A DNA stretch of 64,000 nt from VXRN01 sp963664365 (GTDB lineage: Bacteria; Chloroflexota; Dehalococcoidia; Lucifugimonadales; UBA1123), in the NCBI GenBank assembly GCA_963664365.1, contig OY761144.1:1736001-1800000 (forward strand), read 5' to 3'. The position numbers and the translations under genes are program-made. How positions within the stretch are numbered: the stretch's first letter is position 1; every line of letters starts with the position of its first letter. Below the pieces are notes generated by a model, which was not told the DNA's origin, ran no database searches, and saw only the letters and a program-made list of their open reading frames with translations. This document shows, in pieces, positions 40,640 through 47,505 of this stretch.

Positions 40640-41434
40640 ATGGCCGACGATACATCTCTACCCGTACCGCTGGACTTTCCCCGACAACCGTATCTCATTG
40701 AGCGCGCGGTAAACGGTGATGTAGTCCATCAGCGTCCCCATGACGGCTACGTCAATGCCACTGAATTGTGTGCGAAAAGCGGCAAGCTGTTTGGTAACTA
40801 TCATCAATTAACCCAGACGCAAGACTTTTTGCGTGCTCTATCCTTAGATATTGGAATCCCAATATCTAACTTGGTTCAGGTAATCAGGGGGCGCGGAGAC
40901 AGGGTAGAGCAAGGCACGTGGGTTCATCCCCAGGTGGCTATCAATCTGGGCCAATGGCTCTCTCCCGAGTTTGCCGTTCAGGTCAGCCAGTGGGTATTCG
41001 ACTGGATGATGGGCAAGTCTTCGGGTTACATGCCGGTGCATGTCCAGCGATACCTGAAGAATAAGGCGAAGGTCCCGCATACGCACTTCTCCATGTTGAA
41101 CGAAATCTACTTGGAACTGCTGGCCCCACTGGAAGACTACGGGGTGATTCCGCCCGACAGGATCATGCCGGATATTTCCACCGGGCGCATGTTCTCAGAT
41201 TTTCTACGGAGCAAGGGAATTGACCCCAACAGCTTTCCCACCTATGAACACGAGTTTGCCGACGCATCAAGGAGACCTGTCCAAGCACGCCTCTACCCGA
41301 TTGAATACCTCCCGGACTTTAGGAAGTATTTCAACGAAGTCTGGCTTCCGCAACGAGCCGAGGGCTACTTTGAGCAACGCTTTCCAAAAGCGTTGCCGTT
41401 TCTACCGCAGTTGAAATCGCTACCTAGCCCTTAA
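40640..41434 (+). CDS. KilA-N domain protein
   Basis: A 264-residue protein with an N-terminal KilA-N (APSES-like DNA-binding) domain: 'RPHDGYVNATELCAKSGKLF', 'TQDFLRALSLDIGI' and 'GTWVHPQVAINLGQWLSPEF' with 'AVQVSQWVFDW' (residues 30-130). The C-terminal half is unrecognised. KilA-N proteins are typical of phages and large DNA viruses but also occur as lone chromosomal genes. It has its own promoter, and a hairpin (41455-41485) follows. No phage genes surround it. Confidence 0.85.
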   Translation: MADDTSLPVPLDFPRQPYLIERAVNGDVVHQRPHDGYVNATELCAKSGKLFGNYHQLTQTQDFLRALSLDIGIPISNLVQVIRGRGDRVEQGTWVHPQVAINLGQWLSPEFAVQVSQWVFDWMMGKSSGYMPVHVQRYLKNKAKVPHTHFSMLNEIYLELLAPLEDYGVIPPDRIMPDISTGRMFSDFLRSKGIDPNSFPTYEHEFADASRRPVQARLYPIEYLPDFRKYFNEVWLPQRAEGYFEQRFPKALPFLPQLKSLPSP

Positions 41435-41454
41435 GATGCAGTGATGCGGGGGCT

Positions 41455-41485
41455 GACCCGGCGGAACCCTCAACTATGCCGGGTC
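41455..41485. other. Perfect 8-bp hairpin behind the KilA-N gene
   Basis: GACCCGGC (41455-41462) and GCCGGGTC (41478-41485) enclose a 15-base loop. It lies between the convergent KilA-N and methyltransferase genes. It could serve as a terminator for both, though no U tract follows on the plus strand. Confidence 0.45.
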
Positions 41486-41540
41486 TGAGCGTAATCCCTC
41501 TCTGAGTTGACTTTCATTATGCACAGTAGCACGTTTGTTG

Positions 41541-42389
41541 TCAACATTCTTTGACAAAGGTGAACTGATTATTGCCAAGTCCTTTCACCGTCTTGAGGCT
41601 CATCACTTGGAATCCTCTTCCAGTAAAGAAGTCGATTATATCGCCGCTTGATGCAACCTCATACGGCAGACCTCCTAGCCAGTCGCGCCAGTCGTGTATG
41701 ATCGACATACCTCTCTGCTTCTTATACTCGCCAAATCGATTCTGTCTTCTCAAGACACTTGAAGCGCAAACCCGTAGGAACAAGTAAGGTATGAAGACGC
41801 TGGTGACCACTGTCCTCCCGATCGGCCCGGAGCAATACATCTGCTTGATTCTTCTCCATAGCTTCGATCTCAGGCCCTGATCGTTATAAATTGCTAGATA
41901 AAGAAGGCCGCCGCTCTCTACGAGCTGTGTGACATTGCTTAACGCGCTCCACATGTCGCCCGTGTGATGCAAAACCCCATATGCGTAGACGACGTCAAAG
42001 GTCCCGAGGGATTCCAAGAATACCTCGTCTAGGGCGGACCCTTCTCTAATTGTCCACTCTGACTCGTCAGGGAAATACTTCGACCGGAGATCTAGGGTGC
42101 ATGCTACGGAAGCAGGGTCGTAGTCGAACGAGCATACTCTGGCTCCCATCCTACGAGCGGCTAACGAGAAGAGACCGCTGCCTGCTCCTATGTCTAAGAA
42201 CGTCTTGCCGATCAGGTCTGAGCGCGATAGCCCCAGCGCGTCTTGCAAGCTGCATTCAGCTATGGCAATTCTCTCGTCCGTCAGAGAGTCCAAGAAACTT
42301 CGCCAATTCTTGCCGAATTCAAACCTGCCTCCCTTGATAACCTCGGCCTGAAAACTACTCTCGTTCGTATGTGGTGTCAACGCAGCCAC
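41541..42389 (-). CDS. Class I SAM-dependent methyltransferase
   Basis: A 282-residue Rossmann methyltransferase. Motif I is 'FLDIGAGSGLFSLAARRMGA', the acidic strand-2 end is 'VCSFDYDPASV', and post-motifs are 'FDVVYAYGVLHHTGDMWSAL' and 'VESGGLLYLAIYNDQG'. This type is common in cell-surface glycan and secondary-metabolite loci; the substrate is unknown. The start is a GTG at 42387-42389. The stretch 40.4-42.4 kb (KilA-N plus this gene) looks less GC-rich and may be acquired; this impression was not computed. Confidence 0.8.
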   Translation of the reverse strand: MAALTPHTNESSFQAEVIKGGRFEFGKNWRSFLDSLTDERIAIAECSLQDALGLSRSDLIGKTFLDIGAGSGLFSLAARRMGARVCSFDYDPASVACTLDLRSKYFPDESEWTIREGSALDEVFLESLGTFDVVYAYGVLHHTGDMWSALSNVTQLVESGGLLYLAIYNDQGLRSKLWRRIKQMYCSGPIGRTVVTSVFIPYLFLRVCASSVLRRQNRFGEYKKQRGMSIIHDWRDWLGGLPYEVASSGDIIDFFTGRGFQVMSLKTVKGLGNNQFTFVKEC

Positions 42390-42582
42390 CGTCCTTCTGC
42401 AACCTTGTCTCTTTGCCGCTGTCCACGCTGTCGACCGCGTTCCGAGTGTATATCAGAAGTCGATTGGCGCCGGCGACCTGTTCCCAATCGTAGTCTGTGT
42501 GGTCGGCGATGGCAACCTCGCAGTCTCGACCGCCGGGGCGTTCTTGTATGACCCTCTGACCCTGTGCTATCCTGCGTGCGTT

Positions 42583-42659
42583 CGGGGAGTGGCGCAGCTT
42601 GGTAGCGCACCTGCATGGGGTGCAGGGGGTCGCTGGTTCGAATCCAGTCTCCCCGACCA
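42583..42659 (+). tRNA. tRNA-Pro (anticodon GGG)
   Basis: A complete cloverleaf: acceptor CGGGGAG/CTCCCCG, D arm with GGCGCAGC...TAGCGCA, anticodon stem CCTGC/GCAGG enclosing loop ATGGGGT (anticodon GGG, reading CCC/CCU), T arm CTGGTTCGAATCCAG, discriminator A and a genome-encoded CCA. It stands alone between the methyltransferase and the RNase HII fusion. Confidence 0.97.
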
Positions 42660-42716
42660 TTTTCCTTCAAGTTCTTTGCTCTTCCCATCCGTTCCCGTAT
42701 GCGGTCCGCGATGGCG

Positions 42717-43718
42717 TTAGCCCTCGATTGCGGACTCGATGAACTCCACCGCTACGGGGCGGCTCCACTGGTCTAGTTGGACCTCCGCGACGTCGATTCG
42801 CCAGTCTGCGTTTGTCAGCCTATGGCTCTTGAGGTACTCGTAGCAGGTGAGGGTGATTCTACGGGCTTTGGCGCTTGAGATAGTCTCTGCCGGACTCCCG
42901 AACGACCTCGACCGGCGCGAGCGGACTTCGATGAAGGCGATGGTCTCTCCGTCTCGGGCGATCAGGTCCACCTCTCCGAACCGCGTTCCGTAGTTGCGGG
43001 CCAGTATCTCCATTCCCCGATCGATTAAGTCTCTCGCCGCGAAAGACTCGGCCCACTCGCCCGAAACGGAAGGATGCACTCGATTGAGCTTGCTCTTGGC
43101 GTAGGCCACGGGCCGGAAGCTCATGCGGTGGGCGGGAGACGGCCCCAGTTCTCGGATGGCTTCTAGGTGCCGCTCGGCGCCGTAGCCCTTGTGAGATTCG
43201 AAGCCGTAGCCGGGGTAGGACTCGGCCAGAGCGATCATGAAGCGGTCGCGTTCGACCTTCGCTATCACCGAAGCGGCGGCTATGCTGAGCGACTTGGAAT
43301 CGCCTCTGACGATAGAGGTCTGGGGCAGGTTCGCGGAGGGCAGGGCGATGGCGTCGATCAGCAGGTGCTCGGGCGGCTCGGACAGTCTTCCGAGGGCGCG
43401 GCGCATGGCAAGCCTGACACTGGGGACGATGCCGTAGCGGTCGATCTCGGAGGCGTCGGCCCAGCCGACGGCGCATGACCTGGCGTTCTTGGTGATGAGC
43501 GCGTAGGCTTCTTCTCTCTGGATCGCAGACATCTGCTTGCTGTCGCGGACGGTTTTGAACAGCTTTCGGCGCGGCTTCTTGGGAAGTATGACCGCTCCGG
43601 CGGCGACCGGGCCGGCGAGGGTTCCCCGTCCGACTTCGTCCAGTCCGGCGACTGCGACGTATCCCGACTTATGAAGTCCGGTCTCAAGCTCGAAATCGGG
43701 AGCGTCCGGAGCTTGCAT
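42717..43718 (-). CDS. rnhB: Fusion of ribonuclease HII and UPF0102 (YraN-like) nuclease
   Basis: Residues 1-210 are RNase HII, which removes ribonucleotides and RNA primers from DNA. Seen: 'AVAGLDEVGRG' with catalytic Asp27-Glu28, 'LLIDAIALP', 'SIAAASVIAKVERDRFM' and 'YGFESHKGYG'. From about residue 220 a YraN/UPF0102 domain follows: 'GEWAESFAARDLIDRGMEIL', 'ARNYGTRFGEVDLIARDG' and 'IAFIEVRSRRSRSFG', with the PD-(D/E)XK-like Glu-Asp-Glu pattern (the usual EVK is EVR). The two genes are neighbours in many bacteria but normally separate. The frame is continuous across the joint. Confidence 0.9.
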   Translation of the reverse strand: MQAPDAPDFELETGLHKSGYVAVAGLDEVGRGTLAGPVAAGAVILPKKPRRKLFKTVRDSKQMSAIQREEAYALITKNARSCAVGWADASEIDRYGIVPSVRLAMRRALGRLSEPPEHLLIDAIALPSANLPQTSIVRGDSKSLSIAAASVIAKVERDRFMIALAESYPGYGFESHKGYGAERHLEAIRELGPSPAHRMSFRPVAYAKSKLNRVHPSVSGEWAESFAARDLIDRGMEILARNYGTRFGEVDLIARDGETIAFIEVRSRRSRSFGSPAETISSAKARRITLTCYEYLKSHRLTNADWRIDVAEVQLDQWSRPVAVEFIESAIEG

Positions 43719-43726
43719 TTGGGTCG

Positions 43727-44236
43727 TCAGTCTTCCAGTCCGCGCCGGATTCCCCGGAGGTAGGCGACCTGGCCGACGTGCTGGGCCTCCTCGACAATTA
43801 GGTGGCTGAACATCTCGCCGACGGTGAATCCCGGTCTGCTGGGGTGCGGCTCGGAACTGAGGTCGGCCTCGGTGATCGAGTCGAGGTACTTGTAGGTCTC
43901 GACCCTGACGGCGTAGTAGTAGTCGAGCATCCGCTCCATGGAGAAGGTTGGCATTTCGGATACCTGCCGGGCGGTGTATCCGAAGCCGTTCTCCTTTTCG
44001 GGCAGGCTGAGTTCACCATGCCAGTCATCCCGCTGCCAGACGGTTAGGGTGTGCCGCGCGAAACGCTGTATCCAGTCGTCTTCGACGCGGGCCATGTGCC
44101 AGACGGTGAAGTCGATATGGTTAGATTCGGGTGTCGGCTGGAACCGCCGCTCCTCCGGGGTCAGGCCGTCGAGGGCCTTCTTGAGGTAGTCGAGGTACTT
44201 ATCGAATCCGAACCTGATCAGGTCTTTGAAGTCCAT
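43727..44236 (-). CDS. DinB/YfiT-family protein
   Basis: A 169-residue four-helix-bundle protein. The metal-binding histidines typical of the family are visible in 'FTVWHMARVEDDW' and 'SHLIVEEAQHVGQVAYLRG'. Members include thiol-dependent S-transferases (bacillithiol and mycothiol) and proteins of unknown function. I start at the ATG 44234-44236 that precedes the family-like 'DFKDLIRFGFDKYLDYL'. It lies 9 bases upstream of the RNase HII-YraN gene on the same strand and is probably co-transcribed with it. Confidence 0.75.
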   Translation of the reverse strand: MDFKDLIRFGFDKYLDYLKKALDGLTPEERRFQPTPESNHIDFTVWHMARVEDDWIQRFARHTLTVWQRDDWHGELSLPEKENGFGYTARQVSEMPTFSMERMLDYYYAVRVETYKYLDSITEADLSSEPHPSRPGFTVGEMFSHLIVEEAQHVGQVAYLRGIRRGLED

Positions 44237-44669
44237 TGTAATGTTTTCGTCCTGTTGTTTTCCTATTATGGTAGTGATTAGCACAATAGATATGACTGTT
44301 GGTAGTGTTTGTCCTGATAACTGCTAGTGAGATTGCTCTTGGATGCCTGAATTGAGTCGCTCCGTATCAAGTTATGTGACATAAATGCGCTAGGGGGTAG
44401 AAAAGTTTTTTAAAAGACCTGCACTTTCTGCACTGCCCAAAGCTGAGTAGGGGTCGGTCCAGCTTTGGGAGACAGTGCATTTTCGTGAAATCGTTCCTGC
44501 CCTGCTTCTGCCCTTTCTGCCCTTTTCGCCCCCGTCGGGACTGTTTCAATGATGTTGAACCGATGTGCGATTATAGTGGGAGGCGTAGTTAGTGTCAAGG
44601 AGCGTTTGACAGTGTGGAGTTGTGTCAGATTGGTAGGAGGTGTCATCACCCTCACCCTAACCCTCTCCC
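44237..44669. other. Intergenic region with a long hairpin and a family-1 repeat
   Basis: No coding frame with domain content. The region contains the 17-bp bulged hairpin at 44429-44479, a pyrimidine-rich stretch after it (TGCCCTGCTTCTGCCCTTTC) and family-1 repeat copy G at its right edge. Confidence 0.5.
44429..44479. other. Long bulged hairpin between mnmA and the DinB-like gene
   Basis: TGCACTG + CCCAAAGCTG (44429-44445) is complementary to CAGCTTTGGG (44460-44469) and CAGTGCA (44473-44479), with an unpaired AGA between the right-hand blocks. Total 17 bp, 14-base loop, followed on the plus strand by TTTT. It could be a terminator for mnmA, a small structured RNA, or a miniature-element remnant. 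Confidence 0.55.
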
Positions 44670-44683
44670 TCAAGGGAGAGGGG
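44646..44683 (-). repeat. Family-1 palindromic repeat, copy G, overlapping the mnmA stop codon
   Basis: TCACCCTCACCCTAACCCTC followed by TCCCTCAAGGGAGAGGGG. The TGA that ends mnmA (44670-44672) lies in the hairpin loop region of this repeat. Confidence 0.8.
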
Positions 44684-45800
44684 ATCCGTTGACTGACATT
44701 CGTAGTTGTTCTCTTGGCATCTCCGTTTCTATGTAGCCGCCGCCGAGTATCATGTCGCCGGAGTAGAAGACGACTGCTTGGCCGGGGGTGACGGCGCGCT
44801 GAGGTTCGTCGAACCGGACCTCGGCGGTGTCGTCGGACAGTGGGACGATGGTCGCGTCCGCTCCCTCGGCCTTGTATCTGATCTTGGCGGTGACGTTGGT
44901 AGGGCGGTCCGGGGATTCACCCGACACGTAGCTGACCCGAGACGCCCACAGCCTGGAACTGAGCAGGTCTTCCTGTCTGCCGAGCACGACCTCGTTGGTC
45001 TCGGAGTCGATTCGTGTGACGTAGAGAGGCTGCGCGGTACTACCCGGCAGGCCGAGTCCGCGTCTCTGGCCGACGGTGAAGAACTGGATGCCGGGGTGTG
45101 TTCCAAGCGCCTCACCGTCCAGGTTCACGAGGTTGCCGGGCCTGGGACGCACGCGGTCGGCGACGAACTTACGGTAGTTGTCGTCGGGTATGAAGCATAT
45201 CTCCTGGCTGTCGGGCTTGTCGGCGACGGGGAGTCCGGCCTCGTGGGCGAGGGCGCGTATGTCCTCCTTGCGATACTCTCCGACGGGAAGCAGCAGTCGG
45301 CTCAACTCCGGCTGCCCAAGCGTAAAGAGGACGTAGGACTGGTCCTTCGAGCCGTCGATGCCCTTGTGAAGCTCGCGCCGGCCGTCGGCGCCGGTTCTGA
45401 CGCGGCCGTAATGTCCGGTGGCTATGAAGTCGGCGTCGAGGAAGGTGGCGCGGCGCAGCAGGAAGTCGAACTTGATCTTGTCGTTGCAGGCAAGGCAGGG
45501 ATGGGGAGTGCGGCCCCGGTCGTACTCGGCGACGAAGTAGTCTATGACGTGTCGCTGGAACTCGCGCTCGAAGTTGAGGAAGTAGTGGGGGACTCCCAGC
45601 GCGTGGCATACGCGGCGGGCGTCGTCCACGTCCTCGACGGAGCAGCAACGCTTGTTCGCGGCGGGCACGTCCTCCCGCTCGACGGACCACAGGCGCATGG
45701 TGACGCCGACCACGTCGAATCCCTGCCGGTGGAGGAGTAGGGCGGCTACCGAGGAATCGACGCCGCCGCTCATTGCTACTATGACCTTTTCCTTGCTCAT
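44670..45800 (-). CDS. mnmA: tRNA-specific 2-thiouridylase MnmA
   Basis: MnmA adds sulfur to U34 of Lys, Glu and Gln tRNAs. The 376-residue protein has the PP-loop 'AMSGGVDSSVAALLL' (SGGVDSS at 11-17), the two catalytic Cys in 'HPCLACNDKIKFDF' and 'SQEICFIPDDNY', 'GQRRGLGLPG' and the C-terminal beta barrel. The last residues (GSPLP) and the stop codon are encoded by family-1 repeat copy G, so the natural C-terminus has been replaced by the repeat. Start at the ATG 45798-45800. Confidence 0.95.
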   Translation of the reverse strand: MSKEKVIVAMSGGVDSSVAALLLHRQGFDVVGVTMRLWSVEREDVPAANKRCCSVEDVDDARRVCHALGVPHYFLNFEREFQRHVIDYFVAEYDRGRTPHPCLACNDKIKFDFLLRRATFLDADFIATGHYGRVRTGADGRRELHKGIDGSKDQSYVLFTLGQPELSRLLLPVGEYRKEDIRALAHEAGLPVADKPDSQEICFIPDDNYRKFVADRVRPRPGNLVNLDGEALGTHPGIQFFTVGQRRGLGLPGSTAQPLYVTRIDSETNEVVLGRQEDLLSSRLWASRVSYVSGESPDRPTNVTAKIRYKAEGADATIVPLSDDTAEVRFDEPQRAVTPGQAVVFYSGDMILGGGYIETEMPREQLRMSVNGSPLP

Positions 45801-45920
45801 GCTGTCAAGCGTAGCAAGAAAGTTCGGGCGGGTTCAACGTTGGGGCGCGGGACGGCAGCGGCTAGACCCGGCGGCTTATGCTCAAATAGAATACACATAC
45901 ACATTCCTAGGAGCGGCGTC

Positions 45921-46949
45921 ATGGCTTTGACAAGGGTAACACTCGAAGACTTCACGGTTTTCGATTGTCTGGACTTGGAGCTTTCTCCGGGCATCAACGC
46001 CTTGGTCGGCGCGAACGGCACGGGCAAGACGCATTTGATGAAGGTGTGCTACGCCGCCTGTGATATATCGAGAACACGCTCTCGGTTCGCGGCCAAGCTG
46101 ATAGAGGACTTCCTGCCTTCCGACCGCTTCTTTGGAAAGCTGGTAAACCGCGCCAAGGGCGATGAGGGCAGTGGCAAGGCAACGGCACAGGTCTTTCGCG
46201 ACGAGATGGAAGTAAACGTTTCGTTTTCACCCGAGAGCCACAGCGGACGTTCTGCCCGCGAAAGGGGTATGAGGGACTGGACGAAAGCGCCCGTCGAAAG
46301 TGTGTACATCCCGGTCAAGGAGATGCTCGCGAACGCGCCGGGGTTTCGGTCGCTATATGCCCGGCGCGATATTCATTTCGAGGGGGTTTACGAGGACATC
46401 CTGGACCGGGCCTATCTGCCGCCGCTGCGCGGCCCTCTCAACCCTCCCATGAAATGCTTGCTAGCCAAGCTGGAAGAAGCGATGGGCGGAGAGGTGACAA
46501 CCAAAGATGAAGAGTTTTTCCTCAGCACCAAGCAGGGAGCGTTCGAGTTCACGCTGCTCGCGGAAGGGCTTCGCAAGCTGGGGCTGCTGTGGCTCCTGAT
46601 TCAGAACGGTGCGTTGAGCGACGGTTCGATACTGTTTTGGGACGAGCCTGAGACCAACTTGAACCCGAAGCTGTACGGCGTTCTGATGGATGTCCTCTTG
46701 GAGTTGCAGCGAAATGGGGTGCAGGTGTTTTTCGCAACCCATGATTACGTGATTCTCAAGGAGTTGGACTTACGAAAGACGAGCGATGACCAAGTGGCCT
46801 TCCATTCGCTGTATCGAACGGAGGAGGGCGGAATAGCTTGCGACACCGCGGATAGCTATCTCGGCATCCATCCCAACGCGATTGCCGAGGCGTTCTCCAA
46901 CATTTACGACAGGGAGATCGAGCGCAGTCTGAAGGGCATCTCACAATGA
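45921..46949 (+). CDS. AAA/ABC-type ATPase of a two-gene system
   Basis: A 342-residue SMC/ABC-like ATPase of the kind used in defence systems. It has the N-terminal strand 'VTLEDFTVFDCLDLELSPGI', Walker A 'GANGTGKTH' (30-38), 'LLAEGLRKLGLLWLLIQNGA' preceding Walker B 'SILFWDEPETNLNP' (D241-E242) and the H-like switch 'VFFATHDYVILKEL' (His274). No TOPRIM or membrane segment is seen. The ATG at 45921 has TAGGAG at 7-8 nt. It overlaps the following nuclease-like gene by 4 bases (ATGA), so the two products are made in a fixed ratio. It is divergent from mnmA. Confidence 0.8.
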   Translation: MALTRVTLEDFTVFDCLDLELSPGINALVGANGTGKTHLMKVCYAACDISRTRSRFAAKLIEDFLPSDRFFGKLVNRAKGDEGSGKATAQVFRDEMEVNVSFSPESHSGRSARERGMRDWTKAPVESVYIPVKEMLANAPGFRSLYARRDIHFEGVYEDILDRAYLPPLRGPLNPPMKCLLAKLEEAMGGEVTTKDEEFFLSTKQGAFEFTLLAEGLRKLGLLWLLIQNGALSDGSILFWDEPETNLNPKLYGVLMDVLLELQRNGVQVFFATHDYVILKELDLRKTSDDQVAFHSLYRTEEGGIACDTADSYLGIHPNAIAEAFSNIYDREIERSLKGISQ

Positions 46950-47452
46950 CCGTGATGGTGGAGGGCGATCTGCGCGTGGAGTTTCGCAACGTAACCGGCG
47001 TGCGGAAGTTCGACGGTGATGATCATGGATTGAGTCACTGCATGAAAGCTGTGGACTTCATTGTGGAACTCCCTGAGCGCTATCTGTTCATTGAGTTCAA
47101 GGACCCGCAGAATCCCCGGGGCAGAGGCGAGAACCGGCAGGGATTCATCGACGGCTTCCTGAGAGGAGAGCTCGACTTTGATCTCAAGTACAAATACAGG
47201 GACTCCTTGCTGTATGAGTGGGCGTCGGGCAGGGCGGACAAACCTATCGAGTACCTCGTGCTGATAGCGGCGGATACTCTGACGGAGGCCGAACTTTCCA
47301 ATCGGACGGACGCCCTGAAGAGGGAGATACCCTTGGAAGGCCCGAAGGGAAATTCATGGACTCGCCCGATCGTCAGCGGCTGCGCCGTGTTCAACATAGA
47401 TTCGTGGAACAGAGTGTTTTCGGAGTATCCGGTCAGGCGGTTGAGCAGCTGA
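46946..47452 (+). CDS. PD-(D/E)XK nuclease-like partner of the ATPase
   Basis: A 168-residue protein with no family I can name. Residues D37, E50 and K52 in 'MKAVDFIVELP' and 'YLFIEFKDP' give the D-x(12)-E-x-K pattern of the PD-(D/E)XK nuclease fold, followed by a helix-rich part and 'PIEYLVLIAADTL'. The start overlaps the ATPase stop codon (ATGA). In known two-gene defence systems an ATPase sensor is coupled to a nuclease effector in just this arrangement. The fold assignment is by motif only. Confidence 0.65.
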   Translation: MTVMVEGDLRVEFRNVTGVRKFDGDDHGLSHCMKAVDFIVELPERYLFIEFKDPQNPRGRGENRQGFIDGFLRGELDFDLKYKYRDSLLYEWASGRADKPIEYLVLIAADTLTEAELSNRTDALKREIPLEGPKGNSWTRPIVSGCAVFNIDSWNRVFSEYPVRRLSS

Positions 47453-47505
47453 TGCGGATGGGCGCTCCGTAAAATCTGTTGATCTCAGGAATCGTGGATA
47501 TGCCA

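Noticed and set aside
40546..42389. A prophage suggested by the KilA-N gene
   Set aside because: No integrase, terminase, capsid, tail or lysis genes; one KilA-N domain and a methyltransferase are not sufficient.
41541..42389. Methyltransferase as part of a restriction-modification system with the KilA-N protein
   Set aside because: It lacks the NPPY/DPPY motif of DNA methylases and resembles small-molecule or glycan methyltransferases.
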